Assembly (NCBI GenBank): GCA_015501605.1
Contig: JADNRZ010000029.1
Span: 372,001 to 436,000, forward strand
Length of the DNA: 64,000 nucleotides
Direction: 5' to 3'
Origin: Panaeolus papilionaceus
Lineage: Eukaryota; Basidiomycota; Agaricomycetes; Agaricales
The notes under the pieces are model-generated. The model did not search any database. It saw only the letters and a list, made by a program, of their open reading frames with translations, and had not been told where the DNA came from. The position numbers were made by a program, and so were the translations under genes. Below are positions 55,624 to 64,000 of this stretch, piece after piece; position 1 is the first letter of the stretch; every line of letters begins with the position of its first letter.

Positions 55624-58090
55624 TCTGTAGGGCAAGCGGTGATCTGTTTAGCGGATATGGGGATATGGCAATTGTGAATGGAATGCGTATGGGAGGGGGG
55701 GAGATCATAAGTAGTACAAGAGGTGAAGCTTATAGGCTGGTGAGCCAGGTTCGAGCGGGTCAATGAGGCGGTTCGTCACGTACATTAAAGTTGGCAGAAA
55801 AATAGTATTACCTAGTAGATAATTGACACATCCCATGGGTGGGTGACGTAGATGTCAATCGAGGGCGTTCAAGTTGAACTAAGTAGAGAAGAAAATACAC
55901 ACACAAAGCAAGCGAGATGCAATTTGACACACCTTCGATGGTTCTTGCTGGCTCGATTGAGTGCAACACAAACAATGGAGGGCCTAAAAGCGTCGGGTGT
56001 CGGAGCGTTTCACAGCTTCGAACGCTAGCCGCCGCGGAAGAAGCCATGAAGAGCCAGCATCAGAGTAAAGGGTCGTGCACTCGGAAAATTCTACCAGAGT
56101 TTGGAGCTATCACTAAAGAACTAGCAGCGCCCATGAGTTTTCCAGGGTTGAGTGTGATGCGTCGTCTCGAAGCTCTTAGTAGGCGAGTACTACCAAACTA
56201 CTCCTTGGAAGAGGAAGGGAAGCCTGTGTGGGTCATTGAGGCCTCGAGCCCAATGGTCTTCTCCCAGCCCGAGCCCCGAGGCACTCCGAGTTGTCGGATT
56301 TCGAAGTCAGCTTGGAATTTGAAGGCGGATCATGAAATGCAAGTAAGCTCTTGAAGTCTCAAGGCTTGGTAACCACTGGCATCGAAGGATGAATAAAATC
56401 AGGTTTGAGAGAGATTGACGCGAATGAAAAGACTACGAATGAGGGCGTGAAAAGTATTCCCGTGGAACCAATTCAGTCTCAAGGGCGTATTGGGATTGGT
56501 ATTTAGCTCTTGATGTACGTAGTGAAGACACCATCTAGTAGGCAGCATTCTGGAAGGGACCCACAGGATGCAGAGCACTCACTGAAGTCAATTGGTACTT
56601 CTGCGGACCACGTACAAAGACGACCGTCACATCCTTTATTTCCTTCAATACAAAGATATAAAACTTGAGGTTGTTGGAGGTCCCTTTCAAGCTTCCCTCC
56701 CAGAACTGAAGCCTGAAGAACTTAGGACCCCGCTTGATCACGCGGAGCGAGAGTAGAGTTGCCATACTTGCTTATGGTTCCGGGGAAAGCCGCGTTGGTC
56801 TTGTAGGCAAGCTGGTAAATAAAATAGGTGCATTTGAGAGAGCTAGGTCTACAAGGCAAGACAAGGCAGCTCAGAATGTTGTTCGAAGGGCTGGAGGAAA
56901 GAATGTTGAGCTTGAAACGGATCCAACACATGTTGTTTGCTTCCAAAGCCATCGCCATCTCATTCCCGCCTTCAGCCAAAGGTTGCCTACTGTCTCCCTC
57001 TGAACTACGACCATGACTCTCTCTATTTGTGTGTCCTCGAGTATCACCATTTTTATGTTGGAAAGAAGTGTCGTTTAGGCTGGAAAAGGGATTGGGTAAT
57101 TACTTAAGTGCGAAGCACACGTCTGTGCAAGACAACCTGTGCAGTTTAACTGACTTCGTCCAGCTTGTAGCAAGTTTATGGATTCTCAATGCGTGAAATC
57201 ACATTGCATCTTTCTCAGAGGGCCAGCGCTTTCATGCAGTCGCAAATTTTGGCCGGGAACAAGGTGCCAATGGGGCGATTCAATGGAAACCCAGCATCCC
57301 AGTGAAGACTAGCTGTCATGTTGTGTTCGGCGAATATCAAATGAAGAGTACACAATAGAGACGTAACTCTAATGTCAGCGGGAAAATGGTCATATTTCAG
57401 AATAATGTCATAAGGGAGTTGCACATAAGGTGGGTTTAGTGGCCCATAACGTTATCAGAAGCCTTCTCAATGTGTTTTTTTGCCAGGACGAAGGGCTTGC
57501 ATATGGTCGTCGGCTACATAGCCGTCTATTTCAATCCTGCACGGCCATGTCTTCTATGAGCCCTAATTATAGCGGATGTTGATAATTGGCTTTGCGTGGA
57601 TTCACGATTTATACAGAACAAGAAAGGATGCGATGACGCTCGGATTGTTGGTGACCTGGCAGTCTGGCTAGCATCATCGAGGGTGAATTTTTCGTGATCA
57701 CGTCCAGCGGTTAGTCCTGCTTCATGACACCAGGGTGCAGAAGATGCCTTTTTGTTTTCGTTCAATTTGTACGAAAGGCCTTCCGTGCCGCAATCTGTTC
57801 TCTCTGTCAAGAAATCAGCCTTTGAAGGAAGATGATAGCAATCCTGTCAAGTGACTCTCCTTATTACCTACGCTGTCGCCCTCCCCCATTCTCCTGCAGA
57901 ATACCTGTCCACTCATAATAATAATAAAATCTATCCCAACGGTCTTCCAGAAGAAAAGAAGGGCGATTTCCTGCTTCTTGCTACGTTGAACGCGGTCCGC
58001 CTATATCCACGGCCCCAAAATTTCCCAAAATAACATCTCGTATGAAGCATAAATTCAAGCTCGTCCCTCGTTCCAAAAATTTCAAGCAAC
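55624..58090. other. 2.5 kb without a supported gene
   Basis: A 145-codon frame at 55917-56354 (+) and a 76-codon frame at 56535-56765 (-, with FKFYIFVLKEIK-like composition) are open, but no family is recognised and neither has a clear intron pattern or signal. The last 200 bases are the carboxypeptidase promoter. Confidence 0.3.
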
Positions 58091-60241
58091 ATGCGTTGGC
58101 TTTGCCTCTTTGCCCTCCTGCCTCTCCACACTGCTTTGGCTGGACAAATCCCTGTGATTAATGGGATCATTGGAGGTGTCCCTGACGATTTGGAGTCTCT
58201 TCACATTCAAGAGAATGTTGTAAAGGTGGCTGCAGTCAATGTCACAACGACGCCGGGCAAGCTGAGAGTTGTCGAGAACTCTGGTGTCTGTGGTATGTGT
58301 GTGTTTGTTTTTTCATTAGTATACGAATGCTGAATATGCACACCCAGAAACGACTCCTCATGTCAACCAAGCGTCTGGATACGGCGATCTGACTGCGACT
58401 GAAAGTATGTGGTATGTAAATTTTCTCTATATACTGATTTTATCTGCTGTGCGCTTACACGAGCAACGCAGGTTCTGGTTCTTTGAATCCAGAAAGAATC
58501 CAGAGACAGCTCCACTTGCCCTGTGGTTTAACGGAGGAGTACGTCTTTCCGAATACACATTCAACATATGTTTATTTACGCCGCCTCTTCCTCTCAGCCT
58601 GGAAGCTCAAGCATGATTGGACTCCTTCAAGAAAACGGACCGTGTCGTATCACAAACGACAGCAGCAATGTCGTGCTGAACCCATACTCGTGGAACAACG
58701 AAGCCAATTTGCTGTTCATTGATCAACCTATTGGTGTCGGGTTCTCGCATGGTGATCTTAACGTAGGCACGTCTCAGCAAGCAGCTGCCGATGTCTGGTC
58801 GTTCCTCCAGATTTTCTTGTCGGATCGAAGGTTTGCTAAGTATCGATTTAATAAGATGGCGATTTGGACTGAGTCGTGAGTGCTCTAACCATGTGGTCGT
58901 CTAATTCGTTTTGTACTAATATCTGTATAAGATATGGTGGTCATTATGGACCGACCTTTGCTGCGTGCGTGTCATTTCTCAATGTTCTCAATTTTTTTCG
59001 ACTTATTCTATGACCAGACACATCCTGCGACAAAACCTCGCGATCTTGGAAGGAAAAATCAAAGGAATCCCTCTCAACCTTCAGGTTCTCGGAATCGGCG
59101 ACGGTCTGACGGTAAGTATTCGCAATGTTTTAAGCACTCGTAACATTACTTAGATCATTACCTCACAGGACCCCCTCGCTCAATACCCGGGCTACCTCAG
59201 CTACTCCGCCGTCAATCCTTACCACGCGCTCGTCTCTCAAGATGTCATTGATAAGGCCACCGTAGACTTCAACACGCCTGTCACTGGATGCAAAGACCAA
59301 ATTTCCGCATGTTATACGAATAAAACGGACGCTGTATGCTCTGCAGCGCAAAGTTTCTGCAATAACAGAATTTTGTCTCCTCTTGCTGGGGATTACGACG
59401 TCAGTACTGGATATCTTGTTCTCCCACTTAAATATAGGCTCACATGTTCCTTCAGGTCTATTTCGTTCTCGCTGAGGACCCTGATCCGTACCCACCTTCC
59501 TTCGGTGCGTGGTTGAATAAAGTTGCGCCTCAGATTGGAGGTGAGGTTACGTGGACGCAGTCCAGTAATGCCGTCTATAGGAACTTCTCTCGAACCGGTG
59601 CGCGGAAATTATCAGTTATTTATCGTATAAAGACTTATCTCTGTCTTTTCTATAGGGGATTGGATGACAAATTCTCGTCCAGATCTTGAATTCGTCATCA
59701 ACTCAGGTGTAAGCAGAAATGTGGCATTGCTCTTATATTTTCCGCTGACGGAGAGATTTTAGGTCAGAACCATTATCTACGACGGTGACGCGGTATGTAT
59801 TTTACATTGCTATATAATTCAATACACGCTCATCAATTTTATAGGACTACATTCTCAACTTTGATGGTGTTGAGGCCATGGTACGCACCACCCCTCCCAC
59901 TCTCCGATAAAATACTAAATTCATGTTTCGCCCCACAGGTCGACAGTCTCCAGACAATATATACTCCGCTCTACAAGCTTCAAAAGTTCCAGAATTTCAA
60001 CGTCAAAGGTCAAACTACTGGAATCTACAAGAACGCTGGTCGGTTCTCTTACGTTCGTATTTATGGCGCCGGCCATGAGGTGCCAGCGTACAAGGTAGGT
60101 TTCCTTCTCTTGTGGATGTTTAAGTTGTTATGGTTGCTTACATGTATTGTCCGATTTTAGCACGCTAACTTGGATTATGGGCAAGCTGCGGCTCAGATGT
60201 TCACTCAAATTATGCGTGATCAGCCATTGCGCTCTACGTAG
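58091..60241 (+). CDS. Secreted serine carboxypeptidase, family S10
   Basis: ATG 58091 gives a signal peptide ([17 protein letters not shown]). The spliced protein has the S10 blocks in order: [34 protein letters not shown] (oxyanion region), [24 protein letters not shown], the nucleophile region [14 protein letters not shown] (Ser split across an intron), GIGDGLTDPLAQYP, IIYDGDADYI (Asp) and [10 protein letters not shown] (His), ending TAG at 60239-60241. Introns are short with GT-AG ends. All three catalytic residues are present. Such enzymes remove C-terminal residues from peptides at acid pH in secretions or the vacuole. No vacuolar signal is obvious. Many Asn-X-Ser/Thr sites suggest glycosylation. 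Confidence 0.93.
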
Positions 60242-60635
60242 TTTTGAATTGTGTTTATCTGTTTTCATCCGAAGTCGATATATCCCGAAAACCGCAGAAT
60301 TAACTTGTTCAGTTTAGTATAAAAGACCAAGCAAAGGATGAGTTTACAAAGCGGATTGTGACCCTGGGATGACATGCTATCACCGACCACTGATTCGGAC
60401 GGACCCAAATTTCGGACACCCTCGTTTTACACCTATTCCACTTCATTTCTACATATATTACTCTGAGCAGTGGTTGTGTGGTTCACTGTATCGTCGAGAT
60501 GATTATTCACGTGAGCGGGACTTGATTTGAAACCTGAAAAATGGAAGTTCAAGGTAACCCTCTCTCTTACCCCACACCCTACACCCCGCAACCCAAACAC
60601 CTTTTCTTTCATTCATAGGAAGCTACGCGGTCGCA
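60242..60635. other. Intergenic, no gene seen
   Basis: Between the carboxypeptidase and the next BTB copy. A CCCCACACCCTACACCCCG-type stretch lies at about 60572-60592. No ACGCGT box. Confidence 0.3.
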
Positions 60636-61783
60636 ATGTCGGAACCTGCTAGCAAGAAAAGAAAACTGTAGGAACAGGCGGAAACAACAACCCAAGAACC
60701 CCTGACCAGGTCCAACATTTGGTTTGACGATGGCATTATTATCTTCCAAGCAGAAAACACACAGTTCCGCGTCCATAAATCAATCCTTTCACGACATTCG
60801 TCCGTGTTCAAGGACATGTTCTCGCTCCCCCAACCCTCCGAGGACGTGGCACCGCAAGGTCAAGGAGATGACAATGTATCAGTCGTTCATATCCATGACA
60901 GTCCAACGGATTTGACGCATCTCTTCTCGGTACTGTATAATGAACCGTAAGACACTTCTGTTCTAAATTATTTGTTGACGACTCATAGAATTTCGACCTT
61001 AGCGGATACAATAGCTTGGGGATGCCAAAACTTCCTTTCCGTACAATGGCTTCGCTTCTTCGTTTGGCTACGAAGTACGATCTTCCACACATACGCGAAG
61101 AACCTCTATCCCGCCTCGAAAAAATGTTTCCGACATCGCTCAAAGAGTTTGACGCGCTCCCTGACATCGAAAATTACCTCGTATCCAATGCCGATGAGGG
61201 TGGCATTCTCTTTGATGCCGTCAATCTACTTCACAGTGAAAGAATTCTGCACCTCCTACCCATGGCATATTATTTGGTGTGCATTCGGCCAATAGTAAGT
61301 CAATACTTTTCAGCTATATTATTTAGTTGAGTCAGCTCTGAAATACTATGCTGTGTTACTCGTTAGGAAACAATTATGTATGGGCAGAAACGTGCTGATG
61401 GCACAGCGGCGACTTTGCTGCCAGAAGTGCAAGTTCTTTGTGTTATACGCAGAGAGCATTTGATGCTACTTCAAGTTCAGGTCGCCTATAGTTGGGTTCA
61501 GACCGGGAAGCGTATTAGCGTAAATTGCGCTCGCGTGCATGAATGTGCGGCCTTGTCAACGACGCTGCTGGCAACGCTCTGCCATCCTAAACCTGATCTC
61601 AAGCGTTTATTGAAGCCATTGGAAACCACCACTTACCCAATACATTTGCAATACTGTGGTGGTTGTCGGGCCAGGGCCATTTCACAAAGTCAAGCTTGTA
61701 AGAAATAAGTATGGGAACAGCTCCCTGAGGCATTTGGCCTGCCACCATGGAATCAGCTTGTGGAATCAGGGGATAATGACTAA
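60636..61783 (+). pseudogene. BTB/POZ gene 12, two nonsense codons
   Basis: Exons 60636-60946, 61003-61294 and 61367-61783 sum to a multiple of three. After MSEPASKKRKL the next codon is TAG (60669-60671), exactly where paralogs have Ser. The BTB part beyond is intact (IWFDDGIIIFQAENTQ, FRVHKSILSRHSSVFKDMF). Exon 2: LLRLATKYDLPHIREE. A second stop, TAA at 61706-61708, precedes VWEQLPEAFGLPPWNQL, the equivalent of the conserved tail. Cysteine pairs remain (NCARVHEC, YCGGC), but the His is lost (SQSQACKK). Most diverged copy, evidently inactive. Confidence 0.85.
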
Positions 61784-62152
61784 CAGCCTATTTATGCTCA
61801 TATATATATACGGATCACTGGTGATATATTATACTGTCGCTCAAGTTGAGAGAAGAGTTGGTTATAGTTTCTGTGCCTCAAATCCGTATTTGTGTGTATG
61901 ATTTTTTTATTCTAGCCAGCTGAACTTTGAAATTTGAAGTGTGCTTTGCACCTCCTATTGGTCATCTTCGAGCTACTACCAATTATTTATCATCGCCTCT
62001 CTTCAGAGTCAATATCTAAGCTTAAGCGCTAATAAAACCACATTAAGTGTCACCAACACGTTACATTGGGACACGTGTGTGTGACTATTGGCGATCGTGA
62101 CGCAGGCTGTCATAAGTAAGTTCTAACCTCCCAACTTCACTCTACAACCACC
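61784..62152. other. Intergenic, BTB gene 13 promoter
   Basis: TGACTATTGGCGATCGTGACGC near 62081-62103 precedes the gene. The conserved MluI box of the main array is not found. Confidence 0.3.
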
Positions 62153-63364
62153 ATGAACGACGACTCGCATGGACAAAGCCCAGCAAAAAAGAGGAAGCTC
62201 TCCGAGACTGCTGAGCGTCATAACGCAATTGGTAATGCCGGACCCTCTCAAACGCAACGCGAAGAAGAAACCGTCAAGAGGGTAAACGACCTCTGGTTTG
62301 ACGACGGCAGCGTTGTCCTTCAGGCGGGCTTATCGCAGTTCCGCGTTCATCGAGCTGTCCTCTCGCGCTGCTCGAGTATATTTAAAGACATGTTCTCTAT
62401 TCCTCAACCTACTTCGGAGACTGGTGATCGCATCGATGACTACGTTGAGGGATGTCCTGTTATCCATCTGCAAGATACTGCAGAGGATGTGACCATCCTG
62501 CTCACAGCCATTTACGATCATGGGTACGCTAACGCTCACTTTCTCCTTTTTTATTCAACTCTTCTGTTATCTTCCTGGAATTCAATTTTTCTACCAGCAA
62601 ATACGACTCGATGCACAAAATCCGTTTCAAAGAGGTATCAGCCCTCCTCCGACTTGGCTCTAAATACGACATTTCGAGCCTTCGAGACAATGCTTTGCAA
62701 CGCCTGCGAGCGGAGTTCCCGACCACCCTCGATGAGTGGGACCGGCTTGATGTGGAGTACAAAACTATGAGCGATTCGGTGGATATATGCCTTTTTGACG
62801 TCATCACTTTAGCGTATAATGAGGGCATCTTGTCCATCTTGCCAGTCCTATATTATTTCTATCTGTGTGACGGTGCATCCTTGGCGCCGGTACGTCACTC
62901 ATCATGCCTATATCACTTTCGTCCTCGACTTCACAACTCACAATACTTTTTAGTCGCAGATTTTCTATGGCATCGAGAGATCCGATGGTACAAAAGCAAC
63001 CCTGCCATTCATTCTTCAGCGCGACATCATACTCGGGAGAGAAGAGTTAATGTCTAAGGCTCGCTTGCACCCCTTCAAATGGCTTCGCGATGAGCCAGGG
63101 GTTGTAGATTGCTACAAGCCCAAGGGTTGTCGTGCAATTCGGAACAAGCTGATTGAGAGCAGCTGGCTTGCGCCAGATCCCGTTGGATTCCCGTTCGACA
63201 AGTGGTCTGACCGCATCACGGACGAAGATTTATCTCAGCTGTGTTTGGACTGTAAGGCTGATGCTGAGATTGCGCATGAGGGGAGAGAGGAGCTGTGGAA
63301 CCTTTTGCCGACGTTGTTTAATTTGCCGGAGTGGGAGGAGTTGAAGAGGATGGATCGAGGTTAA
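62153..63364 (+). CDS. BTB/POZ protein 13
   Basis: Exons 62153-62523, 62598-62889 and 62954-63364 (357 aa). N-terminus MNDDSHGQSPAKKRKLSETA keeps the basic stretch. BTB: LWFDDGSVVLQAGLSQ, FRVHRAVLSRCSSIFKDMF. Exon 2: KYDSMHKIRFKEVSALLRLGSKYDI by alignment, with a long acidic loop. Exon 3 starts SQIFYGIERSDGTKATLP. The C-terminal set is complete (DCYKPKGC; LCLDCKADAEIAHEGREE), ending LPEWEELKRMDRG with FNLPEW instead of FGFGSW. Together with genes 12 and 14 it forms an outlying group about 10 kb from the main array. Confidence 0.9.
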
Positions 63365-63656
63365 GATTCGAGTCGTGATTGATGCATATGTCGCAGATTA
63401 AGTACTAATTATGATAGTTCGTCGTGAATGTCTCTCACTAATCCGTACCTTGCTCACCCTAATTGGATAATGCCACACATTTAGCACATCGAAGTGTTGG
63501 TGCCTGTTCGGTGTCAACTAAAAAAAGATGAGCACGTTGAACAACAAACAACAATTGAATGCTGTATGAAGTCCAAGCTGCGTTGGACCTTCTACTTACA
63601 TTGTTGACCTTATCACCAGCTTCCCAATATTTACACAAGTGCATCGATCTCCGCCC
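63365..63656. other. Spacer between BTB genes 13 and 14
   Basis: About 290 bases; no feature seen beyond presumed UTRs. Confidence 0.3.
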
Positions 63657-64000
63657 ATGAATACGGACACCACAAAGCAAGCCACCCCAATCAAAACAAG
63701 GGTCTCAGGTAACAAGGATATCGAATCGTCCCTGGCGCCCAGCACAATACGAGGAGACATCTGGTACTCCGATGGCAGCGTTATACTACAAGCTGGACAG
63801 ACGCAGTTCCGGGTCCACAAATCGATACTCGAAGCATGCTCCTCAGTATTCAAGGACATGTTCTCGCTTTCACAACCTGAACACTCTGATTCCGAAGGCA
63901 CAATCGATGGATGCCCTGTAGTTTATTTACATGATCCAGCCCAAGATCTAGCGCTGCTACTTGAGGCGATATATCGCCATCCGTACGTTTTTCTTAGCCT
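63657..64000 (+). CDS. BTB/POZ protein 14, exon 1 only (window ends)
   Basis: Exon 1 is 63657-63982, with a GTACGT donor in the same phase (CAT CC|GT) as its paralogs. It encodes MNTDTTKQATPIKTRVSGNK, then IWYSDGSVILQAGQTQ and FRVHKSILEACSSVFKDMF, CPVVYLHDPAQDLALLLEAIY. The KKRK stretch is replaced by a weaker KTRVSGNK. Exons 2 and 3 lie beyond the window, so completeness is unknown. Confidence 0.85.
   Translation, partial: MNTDTTKQATPIKTRVSGNKDIESSLAPSTIRGDIWYSDGSVILQAGQTQFRVHKSILEACSSVFKDMFSLSQPEHSDSEGTIDGCPVVYLHDPAQDLALLLEAIYRHPYVFLS

Noticed and set aside
55917..56354. Possible 145-aa hypothetical gene
   Set aside because: No motif, weak composition and no exon structure; mentioned only as an open frame in the gap.
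62081..62103. GTGACGC string as a version of the BTB promoter box
   Set aside because: Lacks ACGCGT and the AAAYAA flank; too weak to call.

Overview
The window reads as nuclear DNA of a filamentous basidiomycete, most likely a mushroom-forming Agaricomycete. Genes are split by short introns of about 50-75 bases. Housekeeping genes typical of the group are present (class I/II-like chitin synthase, AP-2 sigma adaptin). Much of the accessory content is a fungal-style expansion of BTB/POZ genes together with transposable elements. There are no operons, Shine-Dalgarno sites or CRISPR arrays. No species can be named from the sequence alone.

Layout. 1-4578: a decayed Ty1/copia retrotransposon (minus strand, 3' end outside the window). 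It carries a small inverted-repeat insertion and abuts a gene remnant at 4583-5074. 5787-9759: a 13-exon chitin synthase whose spliced length closes exactly in frame. 10971-11338: a foldback element. 11616-12769: a solitary BTB gene. 13357-14226: a secreted GH24 lysozyme with a nonsense codon next to its catalytic Glu. 14738-15404: a foldback element that cuts off a bestrophin-like gene. 16226-24745: two dienelactone-hydrolase paralogs flanking a thiamine-diphosphate decarboxylase/synthase-like gene, with nested inverted-repeat elements between them. 26654-33787: an F-box-like gene, AP-2 sigma and an aldonolactone-oxidase-type flavoenzyme.

35773-52157 is the most distinctive part: ten BTB/POZ genes in one orientation plus one 3' fragment. 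Three further copies follow at 60636-64000, giving 14 loci with the solitary one. All full-length loci share a three-exon structure (first junction in phase 2, second in phase 0). Most start with a KKRK-type nuclear-localisation-like stretch. They share a C-terminal cysteine/histidine pattern (C-x5/6-C, then C-x2-C-x7-H). Several carry a nearly identical promoter box CAAAYAACGCGTCAATAA, whose core ACGCGT is the MluI cell-cycle box. Three loci are broken by nonsense codons or deletion, as expected for a birth-and-death family.

Embedded in or beside the array are a small secreted Tyr/Gly-rich protein with two dibasic sites, a shrunken RAD23-like gene, an MFS transporter with an in-frame TAG, and an intact S10 serine carboxypeptidase. 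Functional links are mostly inference. The hydrolase/TPP-enzyme group could be catabolic, and the BTB proteins could be nuclear adaptors, but nothing here proves either.
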